The notes beneath the pieces were generated by a model. The model had not been told where the DNA came from. It made no database searches and saw nothing but the letters and a program-made list of their open reading frames with translations. From Chromobacterium amazonense (GTDB lineage Bacteria > Pseudomonadota > Gammaproteobacteria > Burkholderiales > Chromobacteriaceae), in the NCBI RefSeq assembly GCF_001855565.1, contig NZ_MKCR01000027.1, positions 310,001-374,000 on the forward strand: 64,000 nucleotides of DNA. Reading direction: 5' to 3'. Shown here piece by piece: positions 27,261 to 35,789 of this stretch. Each line of letters begins with the position of its first letter. The first letter of the stretch is position 1. Made by a program: the position numbers and the translations under genes.

Positions 27261-30073
27261 TGTTCCAGATGAAATCCGTCGAAATGGTGCACTGGGACTT
27301 CTGGCAGCGGCTGACCGTGCCGCTGGACGCGCAGATCGTCACCATCATCGGGCCTAATGGCTCCGGGAAGACCACCTTGCTGGACGCGATGCGCACGCTG
27401 CTGGCGATCAAGTGTTCCGGCAAGCGCGACTACAAGCGCTACGTGCGCAACAACAAGGAAGCCTTCGCCTACCTGCGCGGCGTGGTGGGTAACCCGCGCC
27501 GGCCAAGCGGCGGCTTGTACCCGACGCCGTTCTTCCCCATCGTGTCCGAGTCGGTGACGCTGCTGTGTCGCATCAAGAAGCAGGGCGGCGACTGGGTGCG
27601 CCACTACGCCATCCTGGACGGCGACATCGCGCTGGAGTACGCCGAGGGCCAGGCGCAATGGCTGGGCGTGCAGGAATACCGCCGCCGGCTGGAGGCGGCC
27701 GGCCTGACGCCGGCGGTGGCCGAGGTGCTGGCGCTGGAGCAGGGCGATACCGACAAACTGACGGAATACAGCCCGCGCCAATTGCTGGACCTGGTGTTCC
27801 AGGTGTTCGGCGACAAGGACGTGCTGGACAACTACCAGCGCGCGCGCGACGAGCAGCGCGCCACCGAGCTGGAGCTGGAAGCCTTGAGCCGCCAGGAAGA
27901 AGCGCTGCAGGTGCGGGTGGAGGCGATGAAGAACCGCGCCAACCGCTATCTGGAATGGAAGCAGTTGCAGACCGGCATCGCCCGGCTGCGCGATGAAGCC
28001 TTGCCGGTGCTGGCTTATCTGGACGCCAAAGCCTCGTTCGGCAAGCAGTGGCATGACTATCGCGGCGGCTACCATGTGCTGAACCAGGCCCGCGCCGAGC
28101 ATGCCGATACCCTGGCGCTGGTGGCCAAGCTGAAGGCGGCCGAGGTCAGCGCCGCCGAGGCGCGCGCGGCGGCGGAAACCGTTCGCCAGGCCGCGCAGGA
28201 AGCCTTCATGAAGGCCAAGGGCGAGCACGCCGGCGTGGCGGGCCAACTGAAGGAGCGCGACCGGCTGCAGGCGCTGGCCGGCAAGGAATACGGCGCCGAC
28301 GCCGCGGCGCTGGCCGACAAGCTGGCCGCCTTGCGCGCCGAGGCGGATCAGCTGAAAGACGGCCTGCGCGAGCTGAAAAAGCAGCGTCAGGAAAGCTCGG
28401 AACACCTGCAGGCGCTGGAGATCGGCCGCGGCCGTTCGCCGGAGGACGTGCGCCAGTTCAAGGCGGCGCTGGACGAGGCCGGCATCGCCCACGCCATGTT
28501 GTCCGACATTGTGGAGGTGATGGACTCCAACTGGCAGGGTGCGGTGGAGGCCTTGCTGCGCGGCTACCGCCACGTGGTGCTGCTGGACAAGGAATCCGAC
28601 CGCCGCGAGGCCTGGAAGATAGGCGAGAAGCTTCGTTACCGCCACTTTGTGGTGCCGGAACGCGCCGCGCCGCCGCGCGCCGCCAAGGGCAGCCTGCTGG
28701 AAGTGGTGCGCTTCTCCGCCGACGCGCCGGAGTGGCTGTACCGCCAGATGAACAGCGTGACGCGAGTGGAAAGCGCGAACGAAGGCGCCAACGTCGATGG
28801 CGACTGGATCACCCGCGACGGCTACTTCCGCGAGCGCCGCGGCGCGCGCCACATCGGCGTGCCCATGCATGAATACGCGTTTGGCGAGGCGGCGCGGCAA
28901 TCGCGGCTGCTGGTGGTGCGCGATGAGTTGAAACAACTCAATGTGCGCATCCTGGCCGATGAGGAGCGGCTGGTGGCCGCCACCCGCGAGGCGGCCGGCC
29001 TGGCCGAGTACCTGGGCGGCATGGACGCCATTCGCCAGCTGGACAGTCGGGCCGACGAATTCGCCGCGCTGGAATCGCGCAAGACCGAGCTGGAGGCCGA
29101 GATCGCCCGCCAGGGCGCGGCGCTGGCCGACGCTAGCGCCGAGAAGGACGCCGCCGATCAGCGCTACGGCGATGCGCGGCTGGCGCACGACCGCGTCTGC
29201 CAGCGCGAGATGGAAACCTTGTCCAAGTACAATCAAAAGCTGCAGGAAGTGGAGCAGGCGCGCCGCCAACTGCGTCGGCTGATCAGCGAGCTGCGCGAGT
29301 GGGCGCAGCGCTTGCCGGCCGATGCGCTGACGCCGGAGCATGTGGCGCAGCTGGAGGACGAGTTCGATACCGCCGCCGACGCCAAGCATCAGCTGAACTA
29401 CCTGGAAGAAAAGCTGCAAAGCGGCGATTGGGAGCAGGATGATTCGGTGCTGGCGTTGAAGGACAAGCTGGTGGAAGACCTGACCTCGCTGGACCGCGAG
29501 CGGCAGCGCCGCCAGGGCGAGGTGGACCGCTCGCGCGAGCTGACCGACGAAGCGCGCGCCGCCTACATCGGCAAGCTGCGCGCCACCGTGCGCGCCTACG
29601 GCCAAAACGTGAAGCGGCTGGGCGAGCTAGCCGGCATCCAAGTGGAAGTGGAGCTGCCCAAGCTGGAGAACGACGACGCGGTGTTGGCCCAAGCCGGGCT
29701 GGTGTTGAAGTTCAACTTCGACCAGAAGGGCATGATGGGCATGAACGACGGCGAGGCCTCCGGCGGCCAGCAGGTGATGAAGTCGCTGATCCTGCTGATC
29801 GGTCTGATGATGGACGAGTCCAACCCGTCCGGCTTCGTTTTCATCGACGAGCCGTTTGCCCACCTCGACATCTTCAATATCGACCGCGTGGCCGGCTTCC
29901 TCAAGGCCACCGAGGCGCAGTATCTGATCACCACGCCCAACACCCACAACATCAACATCTTCGCCCCGTCTGAGCTGACGCTGGCCACGCGCAAGAAACG
30001 GCCCGGCGAAACCTGGGCGCCGCCGATCCTGCAGACTCGGCGGCGAGTGGACGGCGGGGCGCCGCAGGCATGA
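27260..30073 (+). CDS. mksB: Condensin SMC-like ATPase MksB
   Basis: 937-aa SMC-type ATPase, far shorter than MukB (~1480 aa) and in the MksB size range. Walker A is IGPNGSGKTT (~32-40). Two long coiled-coil arms (~190-480 and ~620-800) flank a hinge region near 490-600. The signature is in DGEASGGQQVMKS and Walker B in FVFIDEPFAHLD. It extrudes DNA loops with MksF and MksE to help segregate the chromosome. No mksG/jetD nuclease gene follows, so this is the housekeeping MksBEF form rather than a plasmid-clearing Wadjet system. Confidence 0.88.
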   Translation: MFQMKSVEMVHWDFWQRLTVPLDAQIVTIIGPNGSGKTTLLDAMRTLLAIKCSGKRDYKRYVRNNKEAFAYLRGVVGNPRRPSGGLYPTPFFPIVSESVTLLCRIKKQGGDWVRHYAILDGDIALEYAEGQAQWLGVQEYRRRLEAAGLTPAVAEVLALEQGDTDKLTEYSPRQLLDLVFQVFGDKDVLDNYQRARDEQRATELELEALSRQEEALQVRVEAMKNRANRYLEWKQLQTGIARLRDEALPVLAYLDAKASFGKQWHDYRGGYHVLNQARAEHADTLALVAKLKAAEVSAAEARAAAETVRQAAQEAFMKAKGEHAGVAGQLKERDRLQALAGKEYGADAAALADKLAALRAEADQLKDGLRELKKQRQESSEHLQALEIGRGRSPEDVRQFKAALDEAGIAHAMLSDIVEVMDSNWQGAVEALLRGYRHVVLLDKESDRREAWKIGEKLRYRHFVVPERAAPPRAAKGSLLEVVRFSADAPEWLYRQMNSVTRVESANEGANVDGDWITRDGYFRERRGARHIGVPMHEYAFGEAARQSRLLVVRDELKQLNVRILADEERLVAATREAAGLAEYLGGMDAIRQLDSRADEFAALESRKTELEAEIARQGAALADASAEKDAADQRYGDARLAHDRVCQREMETLSKYNQKLQEVEQARRQLRRLISELREWAQRLPADALTPEHVAQLEDEFDTAADAKHQLNYLEEKLQSGDWEQDDSVLALKDKLVEDLTSLDRERQRRQGEVDRSRELTDEARAAYIGKLRATVRAYGQNVKRLGELAGIQVEVELPKLENDDAVLAQAGLVLKFNFDQKGMMGMNDGEASGGQQVMKSLILLIGLMMDESNPSGFVFIDEPFAHLDIFNIDRVAGFLKATEAQYLITTPNTHNINIFAPSELTLATRKKRPGETWAPPILQTRRRVDGGAPQA

Positions 30074-30081
30074 AGCAGAAT

Positions 30082-30107
30082 GGGGCAGCGAAAGCGGCCC
30101 CGTTTTT
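30082..30107 (+). terminator. Terminator-like hairpin after mksB
   Basis: GGGGC-A-GC/GC-G-GCCCC stem with a GAAA tetraloop, then GTTTTT. Confidence 0.75.
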
Positions 30108-30184
30108 CATGGATGGCGCGTTTGTTTCCCGGATGGGACAGCCATGCGGAGGGCGATGCGAATGAGCGAGGCTGGCAATCAGTT

Positions 30185-30370
30185 TCACAGCATCCCGGCC
30201 AGTTCCACCAAACTCCCCGTCACCCAATCCTGTTCCGCCATAAGGTCCGTCTGCTGATTGGGACCGAGTTCGGGCAGCCAGGGAGTGAAGGCGGTTTGAA
30301 AGCCGCAGCGGCGCGCGGCGGCCAGGTTGCCGTTGTGCGCAGACGCCAGGCAGGCGCGCTCCGTTGGCAT
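30185..30370 (-). pseudogene. 3' fragment of a type II haloacid dehalogenase gene
   Basis: The 61-codon frame reads ERACLASAHNGNLAAARRCG, FQTAFTPWLPELGPNQQTDL and AEQDWVTGSLVELAGML. These are the third HAD motif region and C terminus of L-2-haloacid dehalogenases (family pattern AAHNGDLAAA...GPGQ). The nucleophile Asp and cap domain are absent; the sequence upstream is the unrelated sod gene, whose stop lies 11 nt before the fragment. It is a gene remnant left by a deletion. Confidence 0.75.
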
Positions 30371-30381
30371 AATGCCCCCAC

Positions 30382-31107
30382 TTAAGCTTTCAGGTTCTGC
30401 TGCGCGAATTCCCAGTTGACCAGCTTGTCCAGCACCGCGTTGACGTAGTCGGCGCGGCGGTTTTGGTAGTCTAGGTAATAGGCGTGCTCCCAGACGTCCA
30501 CGTTCAATAGCGGCGTCAGGCCAGAGGTGATCGGGTTGTCGGCGTTGCCGGTTTTCACCACGCGCAGCTTGTCGCCGTCCTGCGCCAGCCAGGCCCAGCC
30601 GCTGCCAAACTGCGAGATGGCGGCGCCGGCCAGCAGCTGCTTACAGGCGTCCACGCTGCCGAACGACGCTTCTATCTTCTCGCGCAGCGCTTGCGGCGGC
30701 GTGCCGCCGCCATTGGGCCGCATGCTGCGCCAGTAGAAAGTATGGTTCCACAGCTGGGCGGCATTGTTGAAGATGGCGGCATCGCCGGCCTGCTTGGCTG
30801 AGCGTGTGATGACATCCTCCAGCGACAGGTCGGCATAGTCGCGGCCGGCGGTCAGCTTGCTCAGGTTGTCCAGATAGGCTTTGTGATGTTTGCCGTAGTG
30901 GAAGCCCAAGGTGCGAGCGGAGATCACCGGCTCCAGCGCGTTGTCGGCGTAGGGCAGCGGCGGCAGAGTGTGGGCAGACGAGGCCTGGGAGGAAGAAGAA
31001 AGGACCGGTAAGGCCAGCGCGGCCATGGATCCCGCGGCGGATAGCAGAAATGTGCGGCGATTCAATTCGGGTTGCGTGGGTGCGGGGTCTAGTGGATGAA
31101 GCGGCAT
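30382..31107 (-). CDS. Fe/Mn superoxide dismutase with a Tat-type export signal
   Basis: 241-aa precursor that dismutates superoxide. Residues ~18-45 form a twin-arginine signal ([23 protein letters not shown]), so the enzyme should be exported. Metal ligands are the His in [10 protein letters not shown], the His in LWNHTFYW, and the Asp and His of [18 protein letters not shown] is the usual active-site segment. ATG 31107 has a perfect GGAGG site. Exported SODs of this family protect against external superoxide. The metal (Fe or Mn) is not settled by sequence here. Confidence 0.9.
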   Translation of the reverse strand: MPLHPLDPAPTQPELNRRTFLLSAAGSMAALALPVLSSSSQASSAHTLPPLPYADNALEPVISARTLGFHYGKHHKAYLDNLSKLTAGRDYADLSLEDVITRSAKQAGDAAIFNNAAQLWNHTFYWRSMRPNGGGTPPQALREKIEASFGSVDACKQLLAGAAISQFGSGWAWLAQDGDKLRVVKTGNADNPITSGLTPLLNVDVWEHAYYLDYQNRRADYVNAVLDKLVNWEFAQQNLKA

Positions 31108-31282
31108 GTCACAGCCTCCAGGGTGGGGGGAGAAGTTGCAGCCGAAGCAGGCCGCTGCTTGAATCATAATTCCTTAGGCTGGCGCGCGCGGCAAAATATA
31201 TCAATGGCATCTTTGCGTCGGCGTTTGGATACGCAAAACCGCCAGGCCGCAGGCGCTGGCGGTTGCAAGGGCGAGTGGCGGC

Positions 31283-31753
31283 TTAGGCCAGGTTCAACGC
31301 CTTATGGGCGTTTTGCAGCTCGCGTTCTAGCTGGATGTCCTGGCCCACTTCCTCGACCCAGCGGCCGTTATGCAGGAAGGCATAGCGCGCCAAGGAGCCG
31401 GATGCGGCTTTCCACCCCTGCTTGAGCAGACCATCGAAGAAAAAGTCCTCGAATTGCGGCGGCAGGATGTGCGGCGGCTGCGACGACTGTTGCGCCTGCA
31501 GCAGGGGGCGGCCGGTCAGGAACAGGTCGATGTCGTTGCCCGCCTGCTCATATTGGCCTTGCACCGGAACGCGCAGCACCACTGGCTGCGCCAGCGCCTG
31601 GGTGATGATGGCCTCGCCGCTGACATGGCGTGTGGGCGGATAGACTGACAGGTTCAGATGCAGGTGATAGCCGCCGGCCACGCCGGGCTTGAACACTTCA
31701 TAACGGACGAGGAACAGGCCGGACTTCTGATCGCGATCCAAATGGTTTGCCAT
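31283..31753 (-). CDS. DUF1842-like protein of unknown function
   Basis: 156-aa soluble protein. The N-terminal part (GLFLVRYEVFKPGVAGGYHL, HLNLSVYPPTRHVSGEAIIT) resembles DUF1842, a beta-rich domain. The C-terminal 50 residues (FEDFFFDGLLKQGWKAASGS) are not recognised. It starts at ATG 31753 and is monocistronic. No function can be given. Confidence 0.6.
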   Translation of the reverse strand: MANHLDRDQKSGLFLVRYEVFKPGVAGGYHLHLNLSVYPPTRHVSGEAIITQALAQPVVLRVPVQGQYEQAGNDIDLFLTGRPLLQAQQSSQPPHILPPQFEDFFFDGLLKQGWKAASGSLARYAFLHNGRWVEEVGQDIQLERELQNAHKALNLA

Positions 31754-32030
31754 TGAATGACTCCTTGATATCGGATGACAGTCGATGCCGCTGGTAAGCG
31801 CGCATCCCGTATGGCTTGCTTGCGGCTCTGCGGTAGCGTAGCCACGGCCATTATTGTTATTCCAAAATAAGTTTCAAGTAACTGGTCTTTAGACTTGTTT
31901 GGAATTTTGTACGCGGTGAGATGGTACGGGCAGGACCGGCCTGAGCGGCAACCCTGTCAGGCTCAGGGTTGAAATCCGCCGGTTATGCTCCACACTATCG
32001 CCATCATTCACCCAGACGAGGAAGCAAGAC

Positions 32031-32528
<498 letters not shown>

Positions 32529-32548
32529 ATCGGCAAGCCGGCAAAGAA

Positions 32549-32580
32549 AAAGCCGACCCATCCGGGTCGGCTTTGTTTTT
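32549..32580 (+). terminator. Rho-independent terminator of tpx
   Basis: AAAGCCGACCC/GGGTCGGCTTT stem with an ATCC loop and GTTTTT tail; by symmetry it may also stop the permease gene from the other side. Confidence 0.9.
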
Positions 32581-32599
32581 GAGCGAAGGATAGGGTGGC

Positions 32600-34234
32600 T
32601 TAGCCGCGCTGGCCGGCCAGCTTGCCGGCGGACTCGCCGTCCTGCTGCATGGCTTCCACCATCGCCGGGTCGTGTTCGTCGCGCAGGTAGCGGGTGTACC
32701 AGCCGCTGTTGACGCCCCAGAAGTAGAAGCCTAGCGAGGCTGCGGCCACCACGGCCATGTCGATGCCGTAGGGCAGGATGCCGATGCCGCCGAAGTCGGC
32801 GCTGCCTATCCAGGACAGCAAGGCCATCGCCGGCAGGTACAGCACCATCCACAGGGCGCCTTTCAGCTCGCGGCCGAACTCCGGCCAGCCGGCCTTGGCC
32901 TGGTACCAGAAATACACCGGCAGCGCCGCCACGATCAGGAAGATGATGTGGCCGGTCAGCGGCCAGCGCGCCCAGTACAGCACCAGCGAGGCGCAGACGA
33001 AGGCGAACGGCGCGATCAGGCTCAGACCCGCCAGGCGCAGCGGACGCGGCAGATCCGGCGCGCAGCGGCGCAGCGCGGCCACGCTGATCGGGCCGGTCAG
33101 GTAGGAGATCACGGTGGCGACCGAGATCACCGCCGCCAGCGTGCCCCAGCCGCGGAAGAAGAACAGGAACACGAAGGAGACCGCCAGGTTGAACCACATG
33201 GCCGGACGCGGAATGCGGTACAGCGGATGGATGCGGCCGAAGATCTCCGGCATGGTGCCGTTGCGCTGCATGCCGTAGATCATGCGCGAGGTGGTGGCCA
33301 TATAGGTGGCGCCGGTGCCGCTGGGGCTGACGAAGGCGTCAAAATACAGGGTCATCATCAGCCAGTTCAAACCCAGTGCCATGGCCAGCTGGGCGAACGG
33401 GGAGCTGAAGTCCAGGCCTTTCCAGCCGTGTGCCAGATCGCTGGGCGACAGCGCGCCGAGGAAGGCGATCTGCAGCGCGACGTAGATCACCGCCGCCAGC
33501 AGGATGGAGCCGACCACGCCGAACGGCACGCTCTTGCCCGGATTGCGGGCCTCCCCGGCCAGGTTGATCGGGCTTTGGAAGCCATTGAAGCTGAACACGA
33601 TGCCGCTGGTGGCCACCGCGGTCATCACGCTGGCCCAGCCGAACGGCGCGAAGCCGCCCAGCGCCGGATTGTTCAGGTTTTCCGAATGGAAGCCGCTATA
33701 GATCAGCGCGGCCACCGTCAGCGCGGGCACGATCACCTTGAACACGGTGATGGCGCTGTTGGCCTTGGCGAACAGCTTGACGCCCCAGTAGTTGAGCATG
33801 AAGTAGACGATCACCAGCACGGCGGAGAAAGACAGGCCGACAGTGCTCAGCTCGCCGTTGCTGTACAGATCGTGGGCCCAGGGATAGGGCCAGGTGCTCA
33901 TGTATTGCACCGAGGCCTCGGCCTCGATCGGAATCACCGATACGATGGCGATCCAGTTGGCCCAGGCGGCGATGAAGCCGAGCAAGGAACCGTGCGAGTA
34001 GCGAGCGTAGCGCACCATGCCGCCGGATTCCGGGAACATGGCGCCCAGTTCGGCATAGCTCAGGGCGATGGAAAGAATGATCACCATGCCGACGATCCAG
34101 GCGACGATGGCGGCCGGGCCGGCGATCTGCGCGGCGTGGGCGGCGCCGAACAGCCAGCCGGAGCCGATGATGGAGCCAAGACCGGTCAACATCAGCGCGA
34201 TAGGGCCGATGTGGCGGGAGTGTTGGTGTTGCAA
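32600..34234 (-). CDS. APC-family amino acid permease
   Basis: About 544 aa with 12 or more predicted transmembrane helices. The APC signature is near the N terminus: LTGLGSIIGSGWLFGAAHAA and YAELGAMFPESGGMVRYAR. Later segments (FSFNGFQSPINLAGEARNPG) belong to the amino acid/aspartate-proton symporter group. I start at TTG 34234 because AGGAGA precedes it by 8 nt; the same frame is open a further 29 codons to an ATG without a site. Substrate unknown. The stop is close to the tpx terminator. Confidence 0.85.
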   Translation of the reverse strand: MQHQHSRHIGPIALMLTGLGSIIGSGWLFGAAHAAQIAGPAAIVAWIVGMVIILSIALSYAELGAMFPESGGMVRYARYSHGSLLGFIAAWANWIAIVSVIPIEAEASVQYMSTWPYPWAHDLYSNGELSTVGLSFSAVLVIVYFMLNYWGVKLFAKANSAITVFKVIVPALTVAALIYSGFHSENLNNPALGGFAPFGWASVMTAVATSGIVFSFNGFQSPINLAGEARNPGKSVPFGVVGSILLAAVIYVALQIAFLGALSPSDLAHGWKGLDFSSPFAQLAMALGLNWLMMTLYFDAFVSPSGTGATYMATTSRMIYGMQRNGTMPEIFGRIHPLYRIPRPAMWFNLAVSFVFLFFFRGWGTLAAVISVATVISYLTGPISVAALRRCAPDLPRPLRLAGLSLIAPFAFVCASLVLYWARWPLTGHIIFLIVAALPVYFWYQAKAGWPEFGRELKGALWMVLYLPAMALLSWIGSADFGGIGILPYGIDMAVVAAASLGFYFWGVNSGWYTRYLRDEHDPAMVEAMQQDGESAGKLAGQRG

Positions 34235-34644
34235 GGGCGAATCTCCTGTCAATTTCGTGGTGGAGGGCAACAGCCGTCCCTGGCAGGCGCGCGCGCCTTG
34301 CCGGAGGAGGGTGTTGCCCACAGTGCCGGGTAGCCCGGTCTTCTGGAATGTCGCCTGCGCGGGGCAGGCAGTGCCTGGAAGGCAGGCGCGTCATTACGCT
34401 TGCCGAGTGAGGTGGGCGGGGATTGGCTGCGCCGCAGCCGAATGCAACTCGCCACCGGGGATGGCGCGCGGATTGTAACGCAGTGTGAATGCTCTATGCC
34501 AGCGTTTGCTTATATATGATGTAATTTTTTTGTCACAAATCCGGCGGGCCAGGCGACTGTTTGAAGACGCCGCCGCGGATGCCGCAATGGGGGCGGCCGG
34601 CGGGCAAACCGCTCAGCGCGCCGGTTTTGCGCGCAGCGCGAGTC
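34235..34644. other. Permease leader and intergenic region; candidate promoter, no gene seen
   Basis: On the minus strand TTGTGA at ~34536 and TATATA at ~34514 with a 16-bp spacer could drive the permease, leaving a GC-rich leader of more than 200 nt with several small palindromes (CCGGGCTACCCGG). I do not recognise a riboswitch class. No coding frame stands out. Confidence 0.4.
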
Positions 34645-35139
34645 TCAGCCCCGGCGCGGGAACGACACCGGCGCCGGTTTGCGCCGCACCACCACGGTGC
34701 GCGCCAGCTTGTCGTGCCAGCCTTGTTTGCGCGGATCGATCCCCACCCAGACGATTCCCAGGCAGAACGGGATGATGGCGACGAAATAGCCCAGATAGCG
34801 CAGCGCCGCCTGGCCCGGCGTCAGCGGGCCGCCGCTGTCGGCGTCCACCACCCTGGCGCCCAGCATCATCTTGCCGGGCGTGGCGCTCTTGTAGATCCAG
34901 AACAGGATGACGGCCGCGGCCGGCAGCAGGTAGTTGATCAGGAATTCGCCCAGGCTGCCCAGGCCGGCCAGTTCGGTTAGGCTGGGCATCGCATCGGCCA
35001 GTTGCGGAGCCTCGCGCCGGGCCAGCAGCCACCATAGCGGCGTGGACACGATCAGCAGCAGCACGGTGTCCACCAGGCTGGCCAGTGTCCTGGCCCAGAA
35101 GCCGACGTACTCCAGTTCCTCATCGCGGTCGCTTGCCAT
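34645..35139 (-). CDS. RDD-family membrane protein
   Basis: 164-aa integral membrane protein with three hydrophobic segments. RDD markers are GFWARTLASLVDTVLL (Arg and Asp in the first helix) and KSATPGKMMLGARVVD followed by a C-terminal GWHDKLARTVVV. The family is linked to ion (sodium/proton) transport in some bacteria but the role here is unknown. It starts 3 nt after the gamma-carbonic anhydrase gene on the same strand, so the two are cotranscribed. Confidence 0.88.
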   Translation of the reverse strand: MASDRDEELEYVGFWARTLASLVDTVLLLIVSTPLWWLLARREAPQLADAMPSLTELAGLGSLGEFLINYLLPAAAVILFWIYKSATPGKMMLGARVVDADSGGPLTPGQAALRYLGYFVAIIPFCLGIVWVGIDPRKQGWHDKLARTVVVRRKPAPVSFPRRG

Positions 35140-35142
35140 CGC

Positions 35143-35688
35143 TCAGCCCTCCAGATTGGCCTTGTGCTTGTCCGCCACGCGCAGGTAGTGCTCGGCGGAA
35201 TACTTGAAGTAGGCCAATTCCTGTTCGGTCAGCGCGCGCGCCTGTTTGACCGGATTGCCCAGATAGAGATAGCCGGATTGCAGCCGCTTGCCCGGCGGCA
35301 CCAGGCTGCCGGCCCCGATCAGCACCCGGTCTTCCACCACCGCCCGGTCCAGCACGATGCTGCCGATGCCGATCAGCACCTCGTCGCCTATGGTGCAGCC
35401 GTGCAGCGTCACGTGGTGGCCGATGGTGACGTGCTTGCCTATGATCAGCGGCGCGCCGTGCGGGTCGGCCGCGGTCTTGTGGCTGACATGCAGCATGGCG
35501 TGATCCTGCACATTGCTGTTCTCGCCGATATGGATATGGTTGACGTCGCCGCGGATCACCGCGCAGGGCCAGACGGACGCGCCTTTTTCCAGCTTCACCT
35601 CGCCTATCACCACCGCGGCAGGGTCGATATAACAGCTGTCGGCGATGGCGGGGCGGTGGCCGTCGTAGGGGCGGATATTGCTTTTCAT
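35143..35688 (-). CDS. Gamma-class carbonic anhydrase-like protein (YrdA/CaiE type)
   Basis: 181-aa left-handed beta-helix protein. Hexapeptide repeats run through VVIGEVKLEKGASVWPCAVI and IGDEVLIGIGSIVLDRAVV. The zinc-binding His are in QDHAMLHVSH and GHHVTLHGC. ATG 35688 has AAGGA upstream; an earlier ATG 42 nt away adds nothing conserved. It is divergent from prlC and leads the RDD gene. Many members of this family are catalytically weak, so enzymatic activity is uncertain. Confidence 0.9.
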   Translation of the reverse strand: MKSNIRPYDGHRPAIADSCYIDPAAVVIGEVKLEKGASVWPCAVIRGDVNHIHIGENSNVQDHAMLHVSHKTAADPHGAPLIIGKHVTIGHHVTLHGCTIGDEVLIGIGSIVLDRAVVEDRVLIGAGSLVPPGKRLQSGYLYLGNPVKQARALTEQELAYFKYSAEHYLRVADKHKANLEG

Positions 35689-35789
35689 CGTTTCGTCCTT
35701 ATTTCTGCAATGATGCATTGTGCCGGGCACGCGCCGCGGCAGGCAAATTCCTTTATCATATCGGCCCCACTGAACAGGACGTTGAAGCC

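Noticed and set aside
27053-29605. An 850-codon minus-strand frame opposite mksB
   Set aside because: Antisense shadow of the SMC gene; composition is that of reversed codons and no motif is present.
25113-30375. Wadjet (JetABCD) plasmid-defence system
   Set aside because: No JetD/MksG gene lies within or next to the operon; it fits the housekeeping MksBEF form.
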